From Paraburkholderia caffeinitolerans (GTDB lineage: Bacteria; Pseudomonadota; Gammaproteobacteria; Burkholderiales; Burkholderiaceae): a stretch of 64,000 nt of DNA. A model generated the notes under the pieces. The model did no database searches and was not told the DNA's origin. It saw nothing but the letters and a program-made list of their open reading frames with translations. The stretch lies in NCBI RefSeq assembly GCF_902859945.1, contig NZ_CADIKL010000005.1, forward strand, positions 124,001 through 188,000. Direction: 5' to 3'. A program made the position numbers and the translations under genes. Shown here in pieces: positions 15,887 through 24,101 of this stretch (its first letter is position 1; every line of letters starts with the position of its first letter).

Positions 15887-16772
15887 CGGGAGTCCTCGGT
15901 CGCAGGCGGCCCCCTTCGTTGATCCAGACGCTTCCGTGCTCCACGTTGTCCAGCTCCCCAGCGGCGACATGCTCCACGATGAACTGCCGCCAGAGTTCAA
16001 AGCACTGGCCGACCAGTTCGACCGCCGGCAGGTGCGACGCCGCTCCACCACGTTCGAGCGCGATCCGGATCTCGACTTTTGCCCGCGATACGTGCCCAGG
16101 CGCTGAGCGGCCGAGCGGGATAGTGATCGCTGGCCCCCCCGGTCGGGCGACCACGTTCGCGCGGGTGCCGCCCCTTGCCGGGTCGAGCCACGCGTGCTTG
16201 GCCGTATTCGCTAAGTCGGCACAGATCTGCAGTGGCTCGTGTTCGTCGATGTACGCATTGGCCTGCTCGTTCACCGGTTCGGGGAACCAGTCCTTCAACT
16301 GATGAAGATGGATGAAGGTCGAAGTCGCGACGTCCTCCCACATGTCGTGCCAGTCGATCGCATCATCGGCGAGGCGCGTACCGAAAGACGGCGCCAGTAC
16401 GTTGCGAACGGAACGTTGCACGCGGTGCCAGTGCAGTCCGTACGTGCGCCGCGTCGGCGGTGTCCGGCCGAGGTGACCGTTGGGGTGGACTTCGCTTGAC
16501 GCCTCAGGTGTCACCGCCGACGGGCGGCGAATCAGCGCCTTCAGCCGCTCGTGATCAGCCTTCACCTGGTCGGTGTGATTCGGGGAGGACGGGTCGGACA
16601 GTCCGCCGACGAGACGGTGCCACAGGGCCAAAGCTCCGTGGGCCATGCTGGTCTGTTGCTGACGCTGCGCCTTGGGCAACTGCAGCTTCCCCGCCCGGTC
16701 CATGAGCGCTTGGATTGTCTGCTCGGTGTGCGTCGTCAGCTCCGTGTAACTGTAGGTCTCGTTGGTCGTCAT
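15876..16772 (-). CDS. Hypothetical protein upstream of the large integrase, 298 aa
   Basis: I do not recognise a family. The protein starts MTTNETYSYTELTTHTEQ; a central part 'WHDMWEDVATSTFIHLHQLK' and 'ICADLANTAKHAWLDP' suggests a helical fold, and no membrane segment is visible. The 3' end overlaps the integrase start by 11 bases, so the two are probably co-translated. The start at 16772 gives a clean N-terminus, while a longer in-frame extension to 16892 reads as low-complexity. Confidence 0.55.
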   Translation of the reverse strand: MTTNETYSYTELTTHTEQTIQALMDRAGKLQLPKAQRQQQTSMAHGALALWHRLVGGLSDPSSPNHTDQVKADHERLKALIRRPSAVTPEASSEVHPNGHLGRTPPTRRTYGLHWHRVQRSVRNVLAPSFGTRLADDAIDWHDMWEDVATSTFIHLHQLKDWFPEPVNEQANAYIDEHEPLQICADLANTAKHAWLDPARGGTRANVVARPGGPAITIPLGRSAPGHVSRAKVEIRIALERGGAASHLPAVELVGQCFELWRQFIVEHVAAGELDNVEHGSVWINEGGRLRPRTPDDR

Positions 16773-17080
16773 CGTGCGAGTGGCGTCTTCCCGGTTGAGT
16801 TGCCTGTCCGCCGAATGGCTGGAAGTGTTGCCGGGCGGGCCTTCCGGCGAAGTATGGCGGAGTGGGGCAAATCTGCCAAGGAAAATCATCACTCGTGATA
16901 ACTCCAGTTATCAGATGTAGCGATTTTGCTGCAGCGGGGAAACGGCGGGTTTTTCTTGCGCCGCCGGGACACGCAGACCTTGAAAAGCAACAGGGCAGGG
17001 CCCACGTCGCCTTTCGCATGCGAAAAGGCGCGCGCGGGCTTCCGCGCGGGTGAGAACGACCACACAACGGGAATACAAAT
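16773..17080. other. Divergent intergenic region with an 8-bp inverted repeat
   Basis: TGATAACT-CC-AGTTATCA (16896-16913) is a perfect inverted repeat between two divergent genes and probably an operator. Nothing else is recognisable. Confidence 0.45.
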
Positions 17081-17773
17081 ATGGATGAGATGAACTGGTT
17101 GACCGTCGCGACCTCGGTCCTCGGCAGCAGCGCCCTGGTCAGCGCACTGGCCTTTCTTCTGCGCTCCTGGATCAGTGAGCGGCTGAAGGGGGCGATCCAG
17201 TCGGAATACGCCGGGAAGCTCGAAACCCTGAAGGCCCAACTGAAGGGGGACGCCGATATGCGGCTCGAAGTCCACAAGGCCAGTCTGAAGGCGGCAGGCG
17301 ACGTCGAGCTGGAAAGGCTGCGCTCGCAACTGGCCGCGACGGCGGCCGAACGCAACACGCTGCTCAATGCGCTCACCACGCGCCGGTTCGAAGCGATCGC
17401 CGCCATACACGCCCCGCTGCTCAAATTCCACATCGCGCTCGGACGACTGACCGCCGCGTTCCGGCCGGTCGGCGTCGACGAACAAGCATTGCTTAAGGAA
17501 GTCGCCGACGCATCGGAAGCCTTCGACAAGGTGCTCAGCGAGAAGCAGATCTTCCTGTCCCAGCGGACTGAAGCCAAGATCGTCGAGATCCGCCAGATGC
17601 TCGTCAGCAACGCCAACCTGTTCCAGTGGACGGTCGCGCTGAACCAGCACGACCCTGAGCGTCCCCTGAAGTGGATGGAAATCGAACAGACTGTTCGGGG
17701 CCCCGTCACGAAAGCGATCGGCGATCTCGCGGCGGAACTGCGGGCACTGATGGGCGACAAGCCAGTGGCGTAA
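17081..17773 (+). CDS. Membrane-anchored coiled-coil protein, 230 aa
   Basis: An N-terminal transmembrane helix (residues about 8-28, 'VATSVLGSSALVSALAFLLR') is followed by a long Ala/Glu/Leu-rich coiled coil to about residue 100 and a helical C-terminal half. No catalytic motif is seen. Proteins of this design are frequent in accessory islands. It reads divergently from the integrase operon. Confidence 0.6.
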   Translation: MDEMNWLTVATSVLGSSALVSALAFLLRSWISERLKGAIQSEYAGKLETLKAQLKGDADMRLEVHKASLKAAGDVELERLRSQLAATAAERNTLLNALTTRRFEAIAAIHAPLLKFHIALGRLTAAFRPVGVDEQALLKEVADASEAFDKVLSEKQIFLSQRTEAKIVEIRQMLVSNANLFQWTVALNQHDPERPLKWMEIEQTVRGPVTKAIGDLAAELRALMGDKPVA

Positions 17774-17961
17774 GTACGACCGCTTCGCGCCGTCGTTCGC
17801 GCCACGCTGTCCCTGCGGGCGAAGGGTCCGGTAGATGGCTTCCTCGCGCTGAACCGGTATCCGATCTGCTAGCATCGGGACGGCCGCTCGCCGCATGCGG
17901 CAGCGGTCCGCAGGCACACAGTACGCGTGCCGCAGGGATCATGCACAGGAGGGGAGGAAGG

Positions 17962-18804
17962 ATGCTCCAGTTCGACAGCGCACTGCGCTACACGTCGCCG
18001 GGTGAATTCCCGTCCGACCTATTGGACGACGTGTTTTCGGTGATCATCGCCCGTCTGGCCTCCCAGGCCAATCCGCAGACGGTCTACGAACTGTTCAAGC
18101 GACGCTTTGCACAAGCGTCGGGCCGGACCGCGACGCGCAGTTCGAACGAGAGCTGGGCCGAGAGTGACCTGCGGTCCTATATGGGGTATGCGGCCGACAA
18201 CGCGGCTCTCTTCGTCGAAGCGCTGCACGATGCGATGAGCGACCTCGCGCGGCTGCACCCGGAGATTGGCCAGCCGCCGTGGGTCTATGTCAACAGCGTG
18301 CTGGCACCGAGCGGGTATGCGATCGACCCGCCGCGACTGATCGTCGGCACCATCGTCTCGGCTGTGTCCGTGCCGCAGAACGTCCCATCGCTCGACACCC
18401 AGGCCAACGAATTGATCCAGCGCTCGCTCGCGCAGTCCGAAGAGCTGCTCAACAGCGGGCGCTCCCGTCAGGCGGTTCAGGAAATACTCTGGCTTCTGGA
18501 AACCATTTCGACAGCCTTCGAAGGAAGCAGCCACGGCGACGGCACGGTGCAGGGCAAATACTTCAACCGGATCATTGGCGACCTGAAGAAGTTCAACCGT
18601 GGACGCATGCTGGGGCAGGTTGCTTCGTGGATGGAAACGCTGCACGGCTACCTCTCGGCGCCTGGCGGCGGTGGCGTGCGGCACGGTACGGTGCTCAACG
18701 ATGCATACGAACTGAGCGACGTCGAAGCGCGCCTCATATGCGACCTCACGCGTAGCTACATTTCGTACCTGCTGAATGAACACCACCGCCTTGGACTCCG
18801 CTGA
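17962..18804 (+). CDS. Hypothetical protein, possibly abortive-infection-like, 280 aa
   Basis: ATG 17962 is preceded by GGAGGAAGG. The last 80 residues ('GKYFNRIIGDLKKFNRGRML' and 'GGGVRHGTVLNDAYELSDVE' then 'RSYISYLLNEHH') have the Gly-Arg-His-Gly plus helix arrangement that reminds me of the C-terminal domain of abortive infection proteins, but the match is weak. No membrane segment is visible. An in-frame ATG at 17941 is a less likely start. Confidence 0.5.
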   Translation: MLQFDSALRYTSPGEFPSDLLDDVFSVIIARLASQANPQTVYELFKRRFAQASGRTATRSSNESWAESDLRSYMGYAADNAALFVEALHDAMSDLARLHPEIGQPPWVYVNSVLAPSGYAIDPPRLIVGTIVSAVSVPQNVPSLDTQANELIQRSLAQSEELLNSGRSRQAVQEILWLLETISTAFEGSSHGDGTVQGKYFNRIIGDLKKFNRGRMLGQVASWMETLHGYLSAPGGGGVRHGTVLNDAYELSDVEARLICDLTRSYISYLLNEHHRLGLR

Positions 18805-18974
18805 TCCCGGATGTATGCACATGGTCATGCAAAGTCAACAGGAACAGATCTAGACGCGATGGGAAATGCGGCGCGACGCGCGCAGGCATCGTTTCGGTGA
18901 ACCGGGGCCGGTTTGCGCCAGGCGAACGCGCCTAGACGGCGTGCAAGGAATAATCATGTTGATCGGGGGCGAAG

Positions 18975-19739
18975 GTGGATGAGAATCTCGAGGAACACGA
19001 CGAAGGTTCACGATACGACGATCCGGACGCGATCGGCAGCACGGCGCTCTATCAATCGTTATCGAACCTTGTTTTTTTCTCCGACGATATGTACCTGAGT
19101 TCTCAGGCGCAAAACCTGAACCTCGTCGACCAGTTTCTTATGCCGTTGGAATACAAGGTATTGCGAGAACTGTTCGAGACAGACTCCACACCCGCTGACA
19201 CGCATTTCCTGCTCGCGCAGTCGCAGATGTGGATCTTCGCTGCGTATGAACTGCTGCGAAACTGGAGGCAGCGTGCCAGTGAAATCATCAAGTGGCATGC
19301 GAACCACGGGCTTGAACAGAAACTGGCGTCGCTGAAAGAGCGGCACAAGGCGGACTTGCACTTTGGGCTAAGAATCAGAATTGAGCAGATCGAGCGGGTG
19401 CTGAACGACGAAGCGATCGTGGCCGAACTGGACAGGCAACGCCGACATATCTACATTCCGTTCGCACGTCTGGAGTGGGTTCGCGTGTCGCTTGCAAAAC
19501 ACGAAGTCAGCGGCAATCCAAAGCAGGCGGCGCTTATGCCCGGTTACGGGCGCATCAATAGCTGGTGCGGCTCACTGGACTTTGAACTGGAGAATGGTAA
19601 GTACAGTATGGGCTATATCAACCGCCGCGACATTGCTGACAGTATCCGCGATCTCGACTTCACGGCCGAACCTCCAGACGACGAGACGATCGAAAGCTTT
19701 GACGCGTTTATGTCTGGTAAGGGATTTGAGCCGGATTGA
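18975..19739 (+). CDS. Hypothetical helical protein, 254 aa
   Basis: The GTG start at 18975 follows GCGAAG closely; no in-frame ATG gives a better protein. The product is mostly helical ('AQSQMWIFAAYELLRNWRQR'), with a C-terminal beta part ('WCGSLDFELENGKYSMGYIN'). I do not recognise a family. It is 21 bases upstream of the DUF5677 gene and is probably in the same operon, with which it may form a functional pair. Confidence 0.5.
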   Translation: MDENLEEHDEGSRYDDPDAIGSTALYQSLSNLVFFSDDMYLSSQAQNLNLVDQFLMPLEYKVLRELFETDSTPADTHFLLAQSQMWIFAAYELLRNWRQRASEIIKWHANHGLEQKLASLKERHKADLHFGLRIRIEQIERVLNDEAIVAELDRQRRHIYIPFARLEWVRVSLAKHEVSGNPKQAALMPGYGRINSWCGSLDFELENGKYSMGYINRRDIADSIRDLDFTAEPPDDETIESFDAFMSGKGFEPD

Positions 19740-19760
19740 ACCGCCCCTCGGCAGAAGAAG

Positions 19761-20498
19761 ATGAACACAATAACGGTCGCACAACTTCTCAATACGTCGG
19801 GGCAGATCCTTGACGATCTTCGAAACCTCATTGTCCGCTCACGTCCTCCGAAGGGTGGGCCGGACCGTTTGCGGGTCGGCCTCGTACTAACGATCGCCGA
19901 GCAGTTTGAAGCGGCGTTGCGACTCGCGAATGCCCATATGAGTACTCATTCTGCTACGCACGTCCGGTCGATGATCGAAGCTCTCGTCGCGATGAAGATG
20001 CTTGCGTCCGATAGCGGCTACGTCGACCAGATGCGATACGAGAAGTTGAGAGGCGAGCGACGCGTCTACGAAGGGATACTGGCTGACCCAAATATTCCTG
20101 AACACCTGAAGGTGACGATCAAGGATAGCTACGCCATTTGCAATTCCGAGTGTGAAACTTTTCGTGCAGCGGGGCGCAAGCCGAAAAAAATCAGCGACGA
20201 TCTTGGAACTGCGGAGTTATGGCATTTGGTTGGACCATATTCGATGCTGTGCGCTTTCTCTCATAACGATCTGGCTGTCCTGGCGCTCCGGCATCAGGGC
20301 GAAAAGAGTATGGTCTACAAGCAGGACGATCCGCCAGAGTTTGTACACTCAGTCGTCCACACTGCGTTGCTGGTACTGATGGATGCAACCCATCAGTTCG
20401 GCAAGATTGCGAAATTTCCCGGCGATCATTTCGACTCGGTTTTTGGGGCGATGAACCAGAAGTGGAGCAGCGTCGTCGACAAGCGTATAGAACGCTAG
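19761..20498 (+). CDS. DUF5677-like protein, 245 aa
   Basis: 'HSATHVRSMIEALVAMKMLA' and 'ELWHLVGPYSMLCAFSHNDL' match the helical DUF5677 pattern, in which a conserved Arg/Glu helix is followed by a Ser-His helix. Members of this family are scattered in defence and mobile islands; the activity is unknown. GAAGAAG precedes the ATG. The neighbour 18975-19739 is probably co-transcribed. Confidence 0.6.
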   Translation: MNTITVAQLLNTSGQILDDLRNLIVRSRPPKGGPDRLRVGLVLTIAEQFEAALRLANAHMSTHSATHVRSMIEALVAMKMLASDSGYVDQMRYEKLRGERRVYEGILADPNIPEHLKVTIKDSYAICNSECETFRAAGRKPKKISDDLGTAELWHLVGPYSMLCAFSHNDLAVLALRHQGEKSMVYKQDDPPEFVHSVVHTALLVLMDATHQFGKIAKFPGDHFDSVFGAMNQKWSSVVDKRIER

Positions 20499-20579
20499 AG
20501 AACATGGGTGACCTTATGGACATCATCAAGCGAGTCGCGCCCTTCAGGCAAGCGGAGGCCGCAGCACGGCGAGCTGAGC

Positions 20580-21161
20580 ATGAACAGAGTAGGGAAGCCG
20601 TCCGAAAGATGCTCAAAGCACACGAACATCGTCTCTATCCATCCGGTCGGGGCCATATTGCCGCTGGCCCTGTCGTTGCTTTACCTGCCCCGCAGTTTCA
20701 ACGCGTTGGGATGGTTCCATCGCGTTGTGTTCCTGCTGTCGCTGATGATCTCGACGTTCTCCTCGTACTGCGACGCACGTGCGGTGCATGTGGTTCCAGG
20801 CACCGTGCTGATGTGCGTTGTCCTGTGGCTGCCACGGGCTCGGGGGCGCAACAGGGAGGTGCCCGCCGCGGCGATCTTCGCCCTCACATTCATCGCGGGA
20901 TTTCCAGTTGACGTTTATCTCGGCTATGTCTGCCGGTCAGCTGGCGGCACGGCCACCGTTGGCGGAGCGGGATGGGCTGACGGCCTGCTGCTGGGCCTGG
21001 CGATTCTTGCCGGCGTTCACTGCTTCGTCTATTACTTCTGCGAGCATGACGAGAAGAAAGGCAAGGTGCCGATCGGCGCGTTCCTGAAGTGGCAACTGGC
21101 GCCTTTGCGCCCGCGGCCCGCTACGCCTGACGGGGACAACGAGCAGCCGTCGATCTCCTGA
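20580..21161 (+). CDS. Integral membrane protein, 193 aa
   Basis: Four hydrophobic segments are visible: 'VGAILPLALSLLYL', 'VVFLLSLMISTFSSY', 'AAAIFALTFIAGFPVDVYLG' and 'GLLLGLAILAGVHCFVYYF', followed by a polar C-terminus. No known family. The ATG at 20580 lacks a strong ribosome site. A reading in another frame from ATG 20505 to about 20630 (MGDLMDIIKRVAPFRQAEAA...) looks protein-like, so the true gene may start at 20505 with a frameshift near 20630. Confidence 0.45.
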   Translation: MNRVGKPSERCSKHTNIVSIHPVGAILPLALSLLYLPRSFNALGWFHRVVFLLSLMISTFSSYCDARAVHVVPGTVLMCVVLWLPRARGRNREVPAAAIFALTFIAGFPVDVYLGYVCRSAGGTATVGGAGWADGLLLGLAILAGVHCFVYYFCEHDEKKGKVPIGAFLKWQLAPLRPRPATPDGDNEQPSIS

Positions 21162-21187
21162 CGTCCCTGTTTATTCCCGCTGGCGCC

Positions 21188-21390
21188 TGCCGTAGAACGC
21201 AATAAACCTGTCAATCCGGAACGCTTGTAAAGGCTGGGTTCCACAGCACGCTCCCCATCGCCGGTGACATCTTTATTGCGCTTTTCCAAGTTATTGAATT
21301 GATGAGATTTATTGGATAATTCGAGCAGCGAGCGTGTCAGGTGACACCTTTATTGGCGAAGTTGTGACGACTTTATTTTGCTCTACGACA
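21188..21390. mobile_element. 203-bp noncoding element with Tn7-like ends
   Basis: The left end, TGCCGTAGAACGCAATAAA (21188-21206) continuing to GTCA at 21213, is imperfectly repeated in reverse complement at the right end, TGTCGTAGAGCAAAATAAAG, from 21390 back to 21365. About 19 of 26 positions agree. Internally the CAATAAAG-TGTCACC unit recurs in reverse orientation at 21263-21280, 21300-21317, 21340-21358 and 21363-21380. Terminal TGT plus repeated ACAATAAAG-type sites is the design of Tn7-like (TnsB-bound) ends. No transposase gene lies inside and I see no flanking duplication. Confidence 0.5.
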
Positions 21391-21416
21391 GTGCGGGCAG
21401 ATGATTTCATGCATGT

Positions 21417-23297
21417 CTACGCTCCTCCCGCCTTTGTGAGAATCTGCTTAAGCATCTCTGGCGCAGTTCCTTCCGCCTCAAGCGTCGCAGTCCGGTAAGC
21501 ATACTGATTCTTTGCGAGTTGGATTCCGGCGGCGGCCTCAATCGCCGCACACGACGTGACCCACTCCGTCCAGTTGGACTCTAGGTAGGTCTCAAGGTGG
21601 TCGCTCAGGGTCGCTACACAATCGCCGACCTGTTCCGATGGGAAATCAACCTCTGTCTCACCGAGGTACTTCAACAGCCGACGGTTCTCTGTCGAAAACT
21701 TCGTGCGCTCGCCATCTATTACGGTCGGATTCTTGCCCGCAGCCTTAGCCCGTACCTCGAAGCCACTGTCCCCGTCGAAGAGTACGTAGGTCGGAATCCC
21801 GAGGCAGGTAAGGATGGCATGAGCAAGCGGGATTCCACCCTTGCCTCCGGCCGGAACAATCGACAGTCCCTGGGATTCGAGACGCCCAACGGCGTCCCGA
21901 TCGCCGATGCCGTAGAACACGGCCGCCTCTGTATCCCCCTCCACCAGCAGCACACGCGCTGCGAACAACGCGACCGAGAGGCGATTCGTGACTATGCCAT
22001 CAAGTTGACGGCCAACCTGGTCGGCATCTACTATTTCATTGAGCCTCGTCTTCACTTCGTCGACCGTGGCGAAATGAACAGTGACCACAGGGGTCTCGTC
22101 AGACGACCTCGTCAGCCGCCTGATCTGGTCGAAATGTCGAGCCTCAAGGAAGTAGGGGCTATGAGTCGCATAGGTCACTTGGATGCGCTTGCTTGCTTTC
22201 TCGGCAAGCGATCTTAGTACTTTCGCGAAGGTCTGGGCCTGAATCGGGTGTTGAAAGAGCTCCGGCTCCTCAATCGCCAGGCATATGACACCCTCTGCCG
22301 ACGCCGCACCTGACTGCGCCAGAAGTTGCAGCGCCGAAACCAGGAGCGTGCGCTGAAAGCCATGTCCCTGTCGCTCCACAGCGGTCTCGGTTGCGCCATC
22401 GAGCACTGCGACTTCGAACGTGGTCCGTGGGGCCTTGAGTTCCACTTCGGCAGGCGAGACCGTGACAGCCCGACCAGGCGAGTAAGATCTGACGACCTCG
22501 TTGAGCTGCGTCGTCATAGCGTCCAACTGCCCCTTGAACTTTTCCTCGTAGACTTTCTGCTGCTTCGTGCGCGACTCTTCGACGATCGTAGCGATCTCCT
22601 CATCCGCAGCAGCACGATCAACTGAGCGCTCAAGGATTCGACCGATGATGCTCGCCTTGCCGTCGGTCGACTCCTCGCTTGCGCGAAGGTCAGCAGTGAC
22701 TAGGACGAAGTCGAAGAGACCGCTCATCTTGCCGCCGCTGTTGAAACCGAAGAAGTTGGTCTGCAGCGCTTCGGGGGCGTCGGCGAGCTGGTCGGTGTGA
22801 GCGGACTCCCACGCCGTCATCGCCTGATCAACCGCTGCACCTGTATTGGCCGCTGGGAGATCTAGATCCGCACGGCTGCTGCGGAGATTGGCATATAGAT
22901 CCTTCTTCGCCGTCGCGCCGCCTGCTGCTTTGACCGCGTTGAATTCTGGAAAGCCCTTCGCATTCGCCGAAAGCACCTCAGAGCCGTCAGGCGACCGGAG
23001 CTTCCATGCTGTGAATGTGGCAACGCCGTCCGGCACGTACTTGCCAAGTGCTTCGCGATCCTTGTCGGTGAGATCGGTGAAGGTGACTTGAACCTCGATG
23101 TTCTCGGTAGTGACACCGAAGGAACAGTCCTTCTCCGTCAGCGAGCCGGGTTTACCGTTGAAGTACCAGTCGAGCGCACGAAGCACAGTTGACTTACCGG
23201 CACCGTTCGGCCCGATGAATGTCGTGACGGAATCGAAGGGGATCGTCACGTCTCTCAACGTGCGGAAGTTCTTGATGCGAATGGATTGGATTTTCAT
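21417..23297 (-). CDS. OLD-family ATPase/TOPRIM nuclease, 626 aa
   Basis: The start MKIQSIRIKNFRTLRDVTIP followed by the Walker A GPNGAGKST (residues 29-37) marks an SMC/RecF-like ABC ATPase. 'CLAIEEPELFQHP' is the Walker B/D-loop region and 'VTYATHSPYFLEARHFD' the switch histidine. The C-terminal TOPRIM domain starts at 'VLLVEGDTEAAVFYGI' (catalytic Glu) with 'YVLFDGDSG' (Asp pair). This is the layout of OLD nucleases such as P2 Old, which act in antiphage defence. No UvrD-like partner (as in Gabija) is adjacent, so it is probably a stand-alone OLD. An in-frame extension to 23528 lacks family character; ATG 23297 is the true start. Confidence 0.9.
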   Translation of the reverse strand: MKIQSIRIKNFRTLRDVTIPFDSVTTFIGPNGAGKSTVLRALDWYFNGKPGSLTEKDCSFGVTTENIEVQVTFTDLTDKDREALGKYVPDGVATFTAWKLRSPDGSEVLSANAKGFPEFNAVKAAGGATAKKDLYANLRSSRADLDLPAANTGAAVDQAMTAWESAHTDQLADAPEALQTNFFGFNSGGKMSGLFDFVLVTADLRASEESTDGKASIIGRILERSVDRAAADEEIATIVEESRTKQQKVYEEKFKGQLDAMTTQLNEVVRSYSPGRAVTVSPAEVELKAPRTTFEVAVLDGATETAVERQGHGFQRTLLVSALQLLAQSGAASAEGVICLAIEEPELFQHPIQAQTFAKVLRSLAEKASKRIQVTYATHSPYFLEARHFDQIRRLTRSSDETPVVTVHFATVDEVKTRLNEIVDADQVGRQLDGIVTNRLSVALFAARVLLVEGDTEAAVFYGIGDRDAVGRLESQGLSIVPAGGKGGIPLAHAILTCLGIPTYVLFDGDSGFEVRAKAAGKNPTVIDGERTKFSTENRRLLKYLGETEVDFPSEQVGDCVATLSDHLETYLESNWTEWVTSCAAIEAAAGIQLAKNQYAYRTATLEAEGTAPEMLKQILTKAGGA

Positions 23298-23484
23298 TGC
23301 AGGTTCCAGCTCCTTGTGCCGAAGACCGAGCCGCGAACACCGACTCGTCGCCCGAAAGAGCAGTCTCTCGCCGGATCGTTCGCTCACGTGTCTTGATAGC
23401 AGTCGATCGTGAACGTCTGCTTCCGCGTTCCATAACCACGGATTTTCAACTCGTTGCAGCCGCTCAAGATCTGAGCACGAACAC

Positions 23485-23712
23485 CTAGCGAATTTTTCGG
23501 GCGTAACCCTTCTTAACAACACGGCCAATGAAGCTATTTAGGCCGTGGCCGACATTCGCCAGACGCTGCATCTCGGCAATGTTTGCTGCACTGGTACTCT
23601 GTGTTGTATAGAGATAAACCGAGCCGTCGCCAAACTGGACAGTAATAGACCCTTGTTCAATTTCGTAGGCAACGACGTTCGAATCGCCACTTAGATTTTT
23701 ATAGCGTTCCAT
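23485..23712 (-). CDS. KTSC-like small protein, 75 aa
   Basis: The layout 'SSNxxxxxYexexxxlxVqFxdGsvYlY' is followed here as 'DSNVVAYEIEQGSITVQFGD' and 'GSVYLYTTQ', with a C-terminal 'GLNSFIGRVVKKGYARK'. This matches KTSC domains, small proteins often found in phages and defence islands. The ribosome site AGGAGG lies before ATG 23712. It is upstream of, and in the same direction as, the OLD gene, 187 bases away. Confidence 0.65.
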   Translation of the reverse strand: MERYKNLSGDSNVVAYEIEQGSITVQFGDGSVYLYTTQSTSAANIAEMQRLANVGHGLNSFIGRVVKKGYARKIR

Positions 23713-23879
23713 AAAACCTCCTGCTACCTAACGAAAATGGGGGGCTTCTCTACTTCTCCGATGTGCAACCACTGTTCCGCAGAGCGGATACTATAAGCTG
23801 CCATGCCGTTGTCACCAGCAGGGGTCTTCCCGGTGTTGATCAGAACGTCCGAACGAGGCAACCGAAAGCGGAGACCGTT

Positions 23880-23969
23880 ATGCGTATTGAATCGGTTCGC
23901 ATAAGGAATCTCAGAACCATCAAGGACGCGACTGTCGTACTAGCCAAGGCGACATCGTCCGATCGATGA
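23880..23969 (+). pseudogene. 5' fragment of an OLD-type ATPase gene, 29 codons
   Basis: On the + strand, MRIESVRIRNLRTIKDATVV is followed by 8 residues and a stop. It is clearly related to the first 20 residues of the OLD protein encoded at 21417-23297 (MKIQSIRIKNFRTLRDVTIP), but lies in the opposite direction and stops before any Walker A motif. GGAG precedes the ATG. It is a truncated remnant of another OLD-like gene and marks an insertion or deletion scar. The rest of 23713-24101 holds nothing I recognise. Confidence 0.6.
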
Positions 23970-24101
23970 CTACTTCGGGTGCCGCGAGCGGCACCTCGTG
24001 TACCGAGCTCGAATGAGCGGAGGAGGTCAGGTCCCCCCGCACTCACACACTCGAACATTCAGCGGCACATGCAACGCGACAGAGCCCAGCAGAGACAGTC
24101 T

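Noticed and set aside
16555..17805. Long - strand open frame across the divergent intergenic region
   Set aside because: It overlaps two supported genes and a regulatory gap, and is Ser/Arg-rich without protein-like patterns.
21263..21380. Four similar short repeats considered as a CRISPR array
   Set aside because: Units are short and degenerate, spacing is irregular (37, 40, 23 bases) and no cas genes are present; transposon-end binding sites fit better.
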